Assembly: GCA_964460845.1 (NCBI GenBank)
Contig: CAYWRZ010000001.1
Span: 1-64,000, forward strand
Source of the DNA: CAYWRZ01 sp964460845
GTDB taxonomy: Bacteria > Bacteroidota > Bacteroidia > Flavobacteriales_D > UBA2798
Reading direction: 5' to 3'
DNA: 64,000 bases
The first letter of the stretch is position 1. The number at the start of each line of letters is the position of its first letter. Below are positions 1 through 8,600 of the stretch, one piece after another. The notes beneath the pieces are model-generated. The model searched no databases. It was not told where the DNA came from and saw only the letters and a program-made list of their open reading frames with translations. The position numbers were made by a program, and so were the translations under genes.

Positions 1-59
1 CTCGAACCCCCGACCAGCTGATTACAAATCAGCTGCTCTACCAACTGAGCTACTCCGGC
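1..59 (-). tRNA. tRNA-Thr (anticodon TGT), 3' end cut by window edge
   Basis: Read on the minus strand from 59, the sequence gives the acceptor 5' strand GCCGGAG, the TA at positions 8-9, a D-arm, and an anticodon arm with 7-base loop TTTGTAA; the anticodon TGT (window 24-26) reads ACA threonine codons. The T-arm starts with GGGGGTTCGAG and then the window ends, so the 3' acceptor strand is missing. In many Bacteroidota a tRNA cluster leading to tuf follows hpf, which fits this position. Confidence 0.93.
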
Positions 60-101
60 CACAAATGCTTTACCCCTTCCCCTACGTAATCAAGCGATAC
101 C

Positions 102-139
102 GCTTAAAAACAAAACAGACCTTTCCGGAAAAAGGTCTG
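102..139 (-). terminator. Rho-independent terminator after hpf
   Basis: On the minus strand a perfect 9-bp stem (CAGACCTTT / AAAGGTCTG, window 131-139 and 116-124) with a 6-base loop is followed by a T-rich tract (TTTTGTTTTT). It lies about 105 bases past the hpf stop codon and would end the rpsU-xerC-hpf transcript before the tRNA gene. Confidence 0.8.
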
Positions 140-170
140 CAAATGTATAAAACATTTAGACGTGTACAAA
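140..170 (-). promoter_or_regulatory. Promoter for tRNA-Thr, exact Bacteroidota consensus
   Basis: On the minus strand TTTG (170-167), a 19-base spacer, then TACATTTG (147-140) match the Bacteroidota consensus TTTG-N19-TAnnTTTG exactly. Transcription should start near 133-136, about 75 bases before the mature tRNA 5' end. That start falls inside the first arm of the hpf terminator hairpin, so the new transcript would lack most of that arm and escape the terminator. Confidence 0.72.
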
Positions 171-243
171 AAAATCAACAGATATTTTTTGATAAAGAAA
201 GAAGCCCGCAATACATTTTGGCACGAACTTGGCCGGGACGAGG

Positions 244-543
244 TTATTTGACCTCCAGTTTTCCTTTATACTTACTAATCTGAGTACGCAGCGCCTCGCT
301 GGAAAGATCCACCGCTTCTTCGAAAGAACGGCACTGTTTGCGGGCAAAAAGCTCCCTGCCAGGCAGTGAAAGCTTAATCTCCGCTATCTTGTTTTCATTT
401 TCACGGGATTTATCCAAACGGAGAAAGACCTCCCCGCCGGTAATATTGTCATGAAACTGCCTGAGCTTGTCCACTTTATTGCGGATAAACTCAATAAGCT
501 TACGGTCAGCATCGAAATGAATGGAATGAACCTGAATATTCAT
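244..543 (-). CDS. hpf: Ribosome hibernation-promoting factor, short HPF/YfiA type
   Basis: A 99-residue protein of the HPF/YfiA (RaiA) family, which binds the 30S decoding region in stationary phase and stops translation. It has the usual short-form length and beta-alpha-beta pattern: the N-terminal strand ends near FDAD, and a basic helix follows (RKLIEFIRNKVDKL). It lacks the C-terminal dimerisation domain of long HPF. Its ATG overlaps the xerC stop by 4 bases (ATGA), so it is the last gene of rpsU-xerC-hpf. No Shine-Dalgarno is visible, so translation may be coupled to xerC. Confidence 0.9.
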   Translation of the reverse strand: MNIQVHSIHFDADRKLIEFIRNKVDKLRQFHDNITGGEVFLRLDKSRENENKIAEIKLSLPGRELFARKQCRSFEEAVDLSSEALRTQISKYKGKLEVK

Positions 544-1460
544 GGTAAATCCTCCGTTCGTTTAATGGGCTTTCTCCCCGTGTCTCGGGCCATGGGGTGA
601 TGCGCCCGGTGAATACTTTTTAATTTTTCAATGGTGTTGTGGGTGTAAACCTGTGTCGCCGATAAGCTGGAATGTCCGAGAAGCTCCTTTATCGCGTTCA
701 GGTCGGCCCCCTTGTTAAGCAGATGAGTGGCAAAGGTATGCCGGAGTACATGCGGGCTCTTTTTACTCATGCTGGTGATTTGTGAAAGATACCAATTTAC
801 CTTGCGATATACAAATACGGGATACAGTTTTTTACCGCTGTCGGTCAACAGCAGCGCCGGATTGCCTTCGTAAGCAGGAACCTCTTCACGCAGTGCAAGA
901 TACCTGTCGATAGATGCCTGTAGCTCCGGATAAACGGGAATGAGACGTTCCTTATTGCGCTTTCCTTTTACCTTAATTTGCCCGGGCTGTACATCGCGTA
1001 TCTCGAGCGCTATCAACTCGGCCCTCCGCATACCGGTACCGTAAAGCAGCTCCAGCATCAGCCGGTCGCGGTAACCTTCGAATCCTTTTTCAAATAAAGC
1101 TTCCGAAAAGAGCGAGTCCATGCGAGATTCTTCTACAAAAGAAGGGAGCTTCTTGCCCACTTTAGGTAAAATCACACGGCTTACTGGATTCAGCGCTATG
1201 ACTCCGTGGCGGAGCAAAAAACGATAATACGCATTCAGGGAAGAAAGACGGCGGCGTACCGAGCGGGGGGTATCTCCTTTTTCGAGGAGGCTTAAGGCCC
1301 AGGAACGAACGGCCGTAAACCCGGCTTCGGAAAGCGATTGCTCATAAGTAGCGGCACAATACACTTCAAAAGTGCTCACATCGTCGGAATAAGCCCGGCA
1401 GGTATGGGGTGAGGCACGTTTTTCACGGACAAGATAGCGGAGGAAATCGCTGACGGACAT
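540..1460 (-). CDS. xerC: Tyrosine recombinase XerC/XerD family
   Basis: A 306-residue site-specific tyrosine recombinase, expected to resolve chromosome dimers at dif. The N-terminal SAM-like core-binding domain spans about residues 1-90. The catalytic domain shows all expected residues: Arg145 in GTGMRRAEL, a Lys in the KGKRNKE beta-hairpin (about 166-170), His237-x-x-Arg240 in HVLRHTFATHLL, His263 in LGHSS, and nucleophile Tyr272. I chose ATG 1460; an in-frame TTG lies two codons upstream. It sits between rpsU and hpf, the usual Bacteroidota order. Whether it is the XerC or XerD partner cannot be told from this sequence. Confidence 0.9.
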   Translation of the reverse strand: MSVSDFLRYLVREKRASPHTCRAYSDDVSTFEVYCAATYEQSLSEAGFTAVRSWALSLLEKGDTPRSVRRRLSSLNAYYRFLLRHGVIALNPVSRVILPKVGKKLPSFVEESRMDSLFSEALFEKGFEGYRDRLMLELLYGTGMRRAELIALEIRDVQPGQIKVKGKRNKERLIPVYPELQASIDRYLALREEVPAYEGNPALLLTDSGKKLYPVFVYRKVNWYLSQITSMSKKSPHVLRHTFATHLLNKGADLNAIKELLGHSSLSATQVYTHNTIEKLKSIHRAHHPMARDTGRKPIKRTEDLP

Positions 1461-1473
1461 AGACAAATGCGAA

Positions 1474-1497
1474 AAGGGAACCGAAATCAGTTCCCTT
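1474..1497 (-). terminator. Hairpin between rpsU and xerC, possible attenuator
   Basis: A perfect 8-bp inverted repeat (AAGGGAAC / GTTCCCTT, 8-base loop) lies 24 bases past the rpsU stop and ends 14 bases before the xerC ATG. Only TTTTCGC follows on the minus strand, so it is a weak terminator at best. It could lower readthrough into xerC-hpf or protect the rpsU mRNA 3' end. Confidence 0.5.
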
Positions 1498-1521
1498 CTA
1501 CGTATGCGGAATAAGAATAGT

Positions 1522-1713
1522 TTAGTTTTCTTCCAACTGCATTCTCAGCCTGTACCTGGCACGGATAATACCCTGACGGCGCTGGATAGAAGGCTTGGTA
1601 AAATGCTGGCGCTCGCGAAGCTGCTTCACAACTCCTACTTTCTCAAATTTCTTCTTGTACTTTTTGAGGGCCTTGTCGATGGATTCGCCTTCCTTTACGG
1701 GAATAATCAACAT
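1522..1713 (-). CDS. rpsU: 30S ribosomal protein S21 (bS21)
   Basis: A 63-residue, highly basic small-subunit protein. The start (MLIIPVKEGESIDKAL) and the central KKKFEKVGV / RERQHFTKPS region are typical of bacterial S21, which sits beside the 3' end of 16S rRNA. It is first in the operon rpsU-xerC-hpf, behind an almost exact Bacteroidota promoter. Directly upstream of ATG 1713 the sequence is A-rich (AAAAAAAGAACAAG) with no strong Shine-Dalgarno. A hairpin after its stop may separate its expression from xerC and hpf. Confidence 0.96.
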   Translation of the reverse strand: MLIIPVKEGESIDKALKKYKKKFEKVGVVKQLRERQHFTKPSIQRRQGIIRARYRLRMQLEEN

Positions 1714-1744
1714 AATCTTGTTCTTTTTTTAATTGAATGGGCTG

Positions 1745-1774
1745 CAAAGATATGCAAATTTGACAATTTGCAAA
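1745..1774 (-). promoter_or_regulatory. rpsU promoter with a palindrome in the spacer
   Basis: On the minus strand TTTG (1774-1771), an 18-base spacer and TATCTTTG (1752-1745) match the Bacteroidota promoter consensus. The spacer holds a perfect 7-4-7 inverted repeat (GCAAATT TGAC AATTTGC, 1754-1771) that reaches into the -33 box. Predicted transcription start is about 1738-1741, giving a leader near 25 bases. The promoter begins right after the acyl-CoA dehydrogenase stop codon. Confidence 0.7.
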
Positions 1775-2917
1775 CTATGCCTTTAAAATTTCGCGGGCAA
1801 TAACCAATTTCTGGATTTCGGAGGTTCCTTCCCCTATTGTGCAAAGCTTGGAATCGCGGTAAAATTTCTCTACCGGAAAATCTTTGGTATAGCCGTAACC
1901 ACCGAAAATCTGCACGGCTTCAGTCGATGCCCTTACCGACACTTCAGAAGCGTAGTATTTGGCCATAGCCGACTCGCGGGTTACTTTTTGCTTGCGGTTT
2001 TTAAGGTCGGCAGCCTGAAGCAACAAGAGCTCTGCGGCTTCAATTTCGGCCGCCATGTCGGCCAATTTGAAAGCAATACCCTGAAAATTAGCGATGGGCT
2101 GACCAAACTGGTGACGCTCTTTGGCATATTTTACCGAAGCTTCCAAGGCTCCTTTGGCAATGCCAAGCGCTAATGAACCGATAGAGATACGGCCTCCGTC
2201 GAGGATTTTCATCGCCTGCACAAATCCTTCGCCGAGGTTACCAAGTATCTGGCTTTTGTGCACGCGGCAATTTTCAAAAATAAGTTCGGCGGTTTCACTG
2301 GCGCGCATACCGAGCTTGTTTTCTTTTTTGCCTCCGCTGAAACCGGGGGTGTCGCGCTCTACGATGAAAGCGGTAATTCCTCGTGAATCGAGCAGTTCGC
2401 CGGTACGTACAAGTACCACCGCTACTTCGCCAGAAATACCGTGTGTAATCCAGTTTTTGGTTCCGTTGATGACCCAATAATCGCCATCCTGCTTTGCCAC
2501 GCATTGCATACGCATGGCATCGGAACCGGTATTGGCTTCGGTGAGCCCCCAGGCGCCGATCCACTCGCCGCTGGCCAGCTTGGGAAGGTATTTGCTTTTT
2601 TGTTCTTCGTTACCGAATTCGAGAATGTGACCGGTACAAAGGGAGTTGTGCGCTGCCACACTAAGTCCGATAGAGCCGCATACGCGGGAAATTTCGGAAA
2701 TTACGGTCATGTACTCAAAATAGCCGAAGCCGGAACCGCCGTATTGTTCGGGAACCAGTACACCCATCAGGCCGAGATCGCCCAGCTTACGGAACACTTC
2801 ACGGGGAAACTCCTGGGACTCATCCCAGATCATCACATTCGGGCGGATTTCCTTTTCACAGAAATCACGCACCATTTGCTGAATCATTTTTTGATTTTCG
2901 GGCTGCGTAAAATTCAT
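1775..2917 (-). CDS. Acyl-CoA dehydrogenase, short-chain type
   Basis: A 380-residue FAD enzyme that makes the alpha-beta double bond in acyl-CoA during fatty or amino acid oxidation. The N-terminal helical domain begins FTQPENQKMIQQMVRDF; the FAD and substrate motifs WGLTEANTGSDA and ENKLGMRASETAEL follow. The catalytic base is Glu363 in IGEGTSEIQ, the position used by short- and medium-chain enzymes. Length is normal. It starts 12 bases after apt, as last gene of the leftward HhH-apt-acyl-CoA dehydrogenase run. Family is certain; chain length and substrate are not. Confidence 0.93.
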   Translation of the reverse strand: MNFTQPENQKMIQQMVRDFCEKEIRPNVMIWDESQEFPREVFRKLGDLGLMGVLVPEQYGGSGFGYFEYMTVISEISRVCGSIGLSVAAHNSLCTGHILEFGNEEQKSKYLPKLASGEWIGAWGLTEANTGSDAMRMQCVAKQDGDYWVINGTKNWITHGISGEVAVVLVRTGELLDSRGITAFIVERDTPGFSGGKKENKLGMRASETAELIFENCRVHKSQILGNLGEGFVQAMKILDGGRISIGSLALGIAKGALEASVKYAKERHQFGQPIANFQGIAFKLADMAAEIEAAELLLLQAADLKNRKQKVTRESAMAKYYASEVSVRASTEAVQIFGGYGYTKDFPVEKFYRDSKLCTIGEGTSEIQKLVIAREILKA

Positions 2918-2929
2918 CTTGGGGTCTTT

Positions 2930-3460
2930 TTAGAAGGCCACTAAATTAATAATATTCTCACTATATGTCGAAAGGCGATTGCGTCCCTCAAGAAACCCAA
3001 GCTCTACAAGAAATGCAAAACCGGCGACTTGCCCCTGTTGCATCTTCACCAATTCGGCGGCGGCGGCTGCAGTGCCTCCGGTAGCGAGCAAATCATCGTG
3101 TATAAGCACGTTCCAGCCCGGTTTGATGCTGTCCACATGCATTTCTACTTCTGCGCTTCCATATTCGAGCTCGTAGCTGTATGTATGGGTTCGGTAAGGC
3201 AGCTTTCCTTTTTTGCGAACGGTTACAAAGGGCTTGCCGAGCTTGATCGCCAAAGGCATACCAAACAAAAAACCGCGACTCTCGACACCTACAATGGCAT
3301 CGATAGAATGATCCGACAATATTTTCGCAAAATGCGCTACAATATCGGCCGACAATACCGGGTCTTCCAGCACCGGGGTTATATCTTTAAAGAGTATGCC
3401 CGGACGGGGGAAATTTTCCACGTCGCGAATGGTCTCTTTTATCCGTTTTTCCAGCGTCAT
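2930..3460 (-). CDS. apt: Adenine phosphoribosyltransferase
   Basis: A 176-residue purine-salvage enzyme that makes AMP from adenine and PRPP. The start (LEKRIKETIRDVENFPRPG) is typical of Apt, and the PRPP-binding motif VLIHDDLLATGGT lies at residues 118-130. The flexible loop near VRKKGKLPYRT is present. Its ATG overlaps the stop of the upstream helix-hairpin-helix gene by 4 bases, so the two are probably translationally coupled. Confidence 0.95.
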   Translation of the reverse strand: MTLEKRIKETIRDVENFPRPGILFKDITPVLEDPVLSADIVAHFAKILSDHSIDAIVGVESRGFLFGMPLAIKLGKPFVTVRKKGKLPYRTHTYSYELEYGSAEVEMHVDSIKPGWNVLIHDDLLATGGTAAAAAELVKMQQGQVAGFAFLVELGFLEGRNRLSTYSENIINLVAF

Positions 3461-4335
3461 TCTGTCGTTAAATAGGGTGCAAGTTTACGGTATAATTCCT
3501 CATCCACCAAATCGGAAAAACGTATGTCGGCCACGTCAGCAAAGGGTTCACGCTGTTGCCGGTAAGCGATAAGCGCGCGTGCCAGCTCGGGAGTTATGTA
3601 CGGATGCCGGGAAAGCTCTTCGTAAGCACAGGTATTCAGGTTGATTTTACGCACCGGCAACAAGGGTTCAAAACGGTGGAGATTCCGTTTTACCCACAAG
3701 CTATCGATACCATATACTTCACTGAGCTGCGCAAAATGGGTGAATCCGCCCAGCCAATCACGGTATCGCACTATACGGGAAGCCAAACGCGGCCCTATTC
3801 CATCAAGCTGTTGCAGGTACAGCGTATCGACGGTATTAAGCTGAATTTTTTTCTGGTGTGCTAAGCCGGCAATCTTTCTTTTTTTTGAACCATAGGCGCT
3901 GCGGGTGTTTTGAACAGATGAAGACGATGTCCGTCTCGGAGCGCGGATGTGGATCCAGGGCGCCAAACGCCTATAAAGCGAATCGTCCATTCCGTAAATT
4001 TTACGCAGATCGGCCGGGCGAGAAAAGCGACCGCCTTTTTCTCGAAAACGGATTATCCTGCGTCCCACCTCGCCCGAAACGCCCATCGAATCAAGCGCTT
4101 CGGCAGAAACGGTATTCGGATCAAACGCCTTCAGCGTTGGCGTTTCCCGCTCTTCGGCCTCTGCATAAAACCGGTTTACTTCTTCTTCAAAGGCAGAAAA
4201 ATCGATCGGCGGAGGCGCAAAAAATATGGGTAAAAAGAAAAAAGCCGAGCAAAGCAATGCGTTCAGCACCAGCAACAAGGTGATGGCCCTGCGCTGCGGC
4301 CTTGAAAAATAAAGAAAATCCTGCCACACTCCCAT
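3457..4335 (-). CDS. Membrane-anchored helix-hairpin-helix protein (ComEA-like)
   Basis: A 292-residue protein with one N-terminal transmembrane segment (about residues 17-40, ALLCSAFFFLPIFF) followed by three helix-hairpin-helix DNA-binding units. The units start near DPNTVSAEALDSMGVS, LNTVDTLYLQQLDGIG and LNTCAYEELSRHPYI. The architecture resembles ComEA and suggests DNA binding on the outer face of the inner membrane, perhaps in DNA uptake; no partner genes are nearby. I chose ATG 4335 rather than GTG 4383 because an exact -7 element (4365-4372) lies between the two. It is first gene of the run with apt. Confidence 0.82.
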   Translation of the reverse strand: MGVWQDFLYFSRPQRRAITLLLVLNALLCSAFFFLPIFFAPPPIDFSAFEEEVNRFYAEAEERETPTLKAFDPNTVSAEALDSMGVSGEVGRRIIRFREKGGRFSRPADLRKIYGMDDSLYRRLAPWIHIRAPRRTSSSSVQNTRSAYGSKKRKIAGLAHQKKIQLNTVDTLYLQQLDGIGPRLASRIVRYRDWLGGFTHFAQLSEVYGIDSLWVKRNLHRFEPLLPVRKINLNTCAYEELSRHPYITPELARALIAYRQQREPFADVADIRFSDLVDEELYRKLAPYLTTE

Positions 4336-4364
4336 CCGTTTTCTGCTCCTGACTTGTACAGTCA

Positions 4365-4372
4365 CAAAGCTA
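4365..4372 (-). promoter_or_regulatory. Promoter -7 element for the HhH-apt operon
   Basis: TAGCTTTG on the minus strand fits TAnnTTTG exactly, with a TTTG 16 bases upstream (a short spacer). Predicted transcription start is about 4358-4361, some 25 bases before ATG 4335, with AGGAG in the leader. Confidence 0.45.
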
Positions 4373-4413
4373 TGCGGCAGCACAGAGACAAAAAAACCTG
4401 TTTTGTGCGATTC

Positions 4414-5352
4414 TTACACTTCGCTCCCTGCTTTGAGCTGTGCGGTTATCAGTGCCAATCCCTCTTCAAACGAACGGGGTTCGTAACCCAACTCACGCCG
4501 GGCCTTATCGAGCACAAAACCGGTGCGTGGCGGGCGGGCGGCAGCCTGATTAAGCGAATCGGTAGTAATAGGCGTGACCAGGTTTTTATCCAGTCCGTAA
4601 AAGTCGGCCACGCGATACACCAGTTCTACGATGCTCATCATGTCTTTTCCCGAAAGGTGATAAATGCCAGAAGCTCCGTGCCGGGCAATAAGGATACATC
4701 CCTCTGCAAGATCTTCGGCCAGCGTAGGCATACGGAACTGATCCTTCACGATAGAAATCCGTTCTCCTTTCTCAAGCGCCGATTTGGCCCAAAGCACCAC
4801 ATTACTGCGACTCATCTGCTCGGCTACGCCATACACGATAATGGTTCGCGCTACCGCCCAATGCAGCTTGCTTTGCTTCAAAACCTGCTCAGAAGCGTAT
4901 TTGGATTCGGCATAATAGCTCAAAGGGTGGGGTTGATCTTCTTCGCGATAAGGACCCTGTTGACCGTCAAACACAAAATCGGTCGAGAGGTGGATAAAAT
5001 GCGGCTTATACGCCTCGTGCTGCTGTTGAAGCCGTTCGAGCGCGTTTACAAAAAAAGCGACAGAATCCACATTAATAGCCCAACATTCTTCCCGCTGCAC
5101 TTCGCAGGCATCTACATTGGTCATGGCTGCGGTATTGATAATTACATCGGGGAGGTACTTGTCACAAACCGCTTGCACTGCTTTTTCATCGCAATTGTCG
5201 AGCATTTCGTACACATAGCCTGTTTGCCGTGTAATACGATTAGCCCCTCTCGATGTAGCGATAAGCTGCACACCTTCGATAGCTGACAGTCGATGTACCA
5301 GCTTTTGGCCCAGCAGCCCGTTAGAACCTGTAATTAATATTTTTTTATTCAT
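4414..5352 (-). CDS. RmlD-like dTDP-4-dehydrorhamnose reductase / SDR
   Basis: A 312-residue extended short-chain dehydrogenase of the RmlD family, which reduces dTDP-4-keto sugars with NAD(P)H for rhamnose-type sugars. The Rossmann motif GSNGLLGQ is at residues 9-16, the active-site Ser/Thr in LSTDFVFDG near 122-130, and the YxxxK pair is Tyr147/Lys151. The genes for RmlA, RmlB and RmlC are not beside it, so the rhamnose role is only likely; other Bacteroidota SDRs share this fold. A convenient -7 element (TATTTTTG, 5407-5414) lies about 55 bases upstream of its ATG. Confidence 0.8.
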   Translation of the reverse strand: MNKKILITGSNGLLGQKLVHRLSAIEGVQLIATSRGANRITRQTGYVYEMLDNCDEKAVQAVCDKYLPDVIINTAAMTNVDACEVQREECWAINVDSVAFFVNALERLQQQHEAYKPHFIHLSTDFVFDGQQGPYREEDQPHPLSYYAESKYASEQVLKQSKLHWAVARTIIVYGVAEQMSRSNVVLWAKSALEKGERISIVKDQFRMPTLAEDLAEGCILIARHGASGIYHLSGKDMMSIVELVYRVADFYGLDKNLVTPITTDSLNQAAARPPRTGFVLDKARRELGYEPRSFEEGLALITAQLKAGSEV

Positions 5353-5620
5353 CTCAGATGCGTCTCTTTTCGGAGAATAGTATGCCTTTTCAATTTTTCG
5401 AAACTACAAAAATACATACGGCTTTTTGTAAAAATACGGGGTATAAGTAAAAGAGCCGGATGCAACCTGACAGTAGAAAAGCCGTCTTTGTATATAGCTA
5501 CTTGTTTTCCAAGGCTTTTTCCGGCAAGCACACCGATCCTTCAATTGAAAAGTAAAGAATGTGGTTCGTAAAGGTCAAAATTTTAAATTTGGACTGCTCG
5601 AATTTATTAAACACTGCGCT
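5353..5620. other. Divergent intergenic region with promoters both ways
   Basis: These 268 bases separate the RmlD-like gene (leftward) from the adhesin (rightward). TATTTTTG on the minus strand (5407-5414) and TAAATTTG on the plus strand (5584-5591) fit the Bacteroidota -7 box exactly, but neither has a well-spaced TTTG upstream. No convincing gene or structured RNA was seen in between. Confidence 0.4.
5584..5591 (+). promoter_or_regulatory. Promoter -7 element for the adhesin gene
   Basis: TAAATTTG matches TAnnTTTG exactly and would start transcription near 5596, about 25 bases before ATG 5621. This argues against the upstream in-frame start at 5561. The -33 box is poor (TTCG, 15-base spacer). 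Confidence 0.4.
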
Positions 5621-8600
5621 ATGAAACGTTTTTCCGTGCTGCTTATCGGCGGTATCTTCCTGTTTTCTTCCCTATCGGGGCTTGCCCAACGCGGAAAAGA
5701 CGGAGCAAGAACCATCAGCAGCGCCAATACAATAGTGAATGAATATACCACCTTATCGGCCAATGCCAGCGCAGGAGCTACCAGCATCAATGTCGCTGCC
5801 AGCGGGTTGAACGCCAATAACCGATTCAGCGCAACACTGGCTCCCGGCGACCTTGTACTCATTATCCAGCTACAAGGCGCAAGCATAGATGCCACACCTG
5901 ATGGTGCGGGTATCTCGAGTTTGCCGAACTCGCCTGTCTGGGGTGCCGTCACCAACTATAACAACTGTGGCAACAACGAATTACGCGAGGTTGCTTCGGT
6001 ACCCAATGCGACCACTATCACCTTTACGTGCGGACTGGAACACAACTATACCGCTTCGGGACGCACACAGGTTGTACGCATACCACGTTATACTACACTC
6101 ACCGTGAACAGCGGCGGAGTGCTTACCGGTCAAGCCTGGGACGGCAGTACCGGCGGCGTAGTAAGCGTGGAAACGGAGCTAAGCACTGTACTTAACAGCG
6201 GCGGACAGATCAGCGCCAATGCACTCGGTTTCAGAGGCGGAACAAATTCCGATAACGTGACCACCTATGGCGCAGGATTTTATGCTGCACCCAACAACAT
6301 AGAAGGTGCCGAAAAAGGGGAAAGCATTGCCGGTAACTGGTCGGACTACGACCTGTTTGACGGGCGCTATTGCATGGGAGCTCCCGCTAACGGAGGCGGA
6401 GGCGCTACATCACATAACGCAGGTGGCGGAGGCGGAGCCAATGGCGGTGTACCCGCCAACTGGACAGGCACCGGTAATCCAGATATTTCCCAACCAGGCT
6501 ACATCACAGCCTGGAACCTTGAATCGCCCGGATTTGCCAATTCTACCTCCTCAGGTGGTGGACGTGGTGGATATACGTTCAGCGATGCCAACCAAAATCC
6601 TACTACTACCGCTCCGGGAAACGCCGCGTGGAGCGCTGACTTTCGCAGGGTTCGTGGGGGCTTAGGCGGCCGACCGCTCGATTACAGTACCGGTCGCATC
6701 TTTATGGGAGGTGGCGGTGGTGCCGGCGAGCAGAATGACGGAGACGGAGGTAACGGCGGCCGGGGCGGCGGAATCATCTACCTTATCAGCCACGGTACGG
6801 TAAGCGGTGCGGGAACGGTGACCGCCAACGGCCAAAACGGATTTAATTCAGACAATTCCAGTCCTCCGATCACGGGTTATTCAGGTATCGACGGTGCGGG
6901 AGGAGCAGGTGGCGGCGGAGCCATTTTGGTAAAATCTTCGGGCACTATATCGGGCATTAGCATTACGGCCAACGGCGGTAACGGCGGTAACCAAAACTTT
7001 GCAAGAGGCACATTTGCTTCTCCGCTCTACTACCCCTCTTATGGCCCAGGTGGTGGCGGCGGCGGCGGCTATATCGCCATCTCGAACGGAACCGTAACCC
7101 GCACTGCCAACGGAGGCGCTAACGGCACTACCAATTCAACAGGGTTTACAGGATTTCCTTCCAATGGCGCCACAAGTGGAGGTACAGGTACTACCAATGC
7201 CGTGATCACTGCCTATTCGCTGGCCATCGACAACGACACTATTTGTGCCAACCAAAGCGCTACACTTACCGCAGTAATAAACGGGACTCCTCCTCCATCG
7301 GGGACATTAAGCTGGTACACTTCTCCTTTCGGAAATACGGCCGCAGGTATGGGCACCACATTCACTACGCCTGTACTTACGACCAACACCACCTATTATG
7401 TAGGCTATTGTCCGAGCTTTTTCAGGGTGCCGGTTACCGTAGTGGTCAATCCCGAACCCATAGTGGATATTTCGGGAATCACTATTAGCGATGAAACCTG
7501 CGCAGGCAACGACGGAGGTATTTCCGGTATAAATGTGACGGGTGGCACCTTCACTTACGCATGGAACGGAAACTCTTCTATAGGTCCAAACCTGAGTGGA
7601 GTATCGACTGGAAGCTATACGCTTGTCGTTTCGGGCGGCGGAGGATGCAATGTGACTGTAGGACCGTTTAACGTCGGGTCAAGCGGAGGTCCTCTCATTG
7701 ACGTAAGCAATATTTCGCTGACACACACCACCTGCAACGAGTCTAACGGCGAAATTTCAGGAATTACCGCCTCGGGAACAGGCACACTCACCTACAGTTG
7801 GAATGGAAATCCATCTACCGGTCCGGATATCACAGGACTTAGCGGAAACCCTTACACTCTTACCGTAACCGATGCCGCAGGCTGTAACTCCTCGGTAGGG
7901 CCATTTACCATTAACGGATCATCGGCACCGGTTATCAATACTTCGAACATCGTGATCACCCACGCTACCTGCGGTGCTTCTAACGGCAGCATTACCGGGA
8001 TCACCGCCAGTGGCGGCACCGGCACGCTTACTTACGAATGGAACGGGACTCCTTCGTCGGATGCCGACACAAACGGGCTGGCAGCCGCAAACTACACACT
8101 TGAAGTAACCGATGCCGCAGGATGTACGGTCAGCGCCGGACCTTTTACCGTAAATCCCACCGGCGGCGCCACTATCGATGTAACAAACATGACCCTTACC
8201 CATACTTCCTGCGGAGAAGATAACGGAAGCATCACCGGTATTCAGGTAGGCGGAGGCACCTCACCTTATACTTACACCTGGAATGGAGCTCCTTCCTCAG
8301 GACCAAATGCCACAGACTTATCGGCCGACAGTTACACCCTTGAAGTAACTGATGGCGACGGGTGCATCACCACCTCGGGACCTCACATCGTCAATGCTTC
8401 GTCGGCACCTGTACTTACGCTTACTCCCGTAAATCCCACCTGTAACGGCTATACCGACGGAAGTGTCACTGCTTCGGCAAGTGCAGGAACAGGAGGCTAT
8501 AGCTATCAATGGACGGGAGGGCCGGCCTCGGCACTTTACGACAATCTCGGTGGCGGAACCTACACCGTAACGGTTACCGACGGTGCTAACTGTACGGCTA

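Noticed and set aside
540..1460. Tyrosine recombinase considered as an integrase of a mobile element
   Set aside because: It sits in the conserved rpsU-xerC-hpf operon with 4-base coupling to hpf and has the length of chromosomal XerC/D.
4354..5286. Open frame of 310 codons on the plus strand
   Set aside because: It lies antisense to the RmlD-like gene, has no recognisable family, and is low in normal start or codon signals; the minus-strand gene has clear SDR motifs.
7462..8404. Regular repeats considered as a CRISPR or satellite array
   Set aside because: The 234-240 bp units are protein-coding, in frame, and diverged; there are no short identical repeats with unique spacers.
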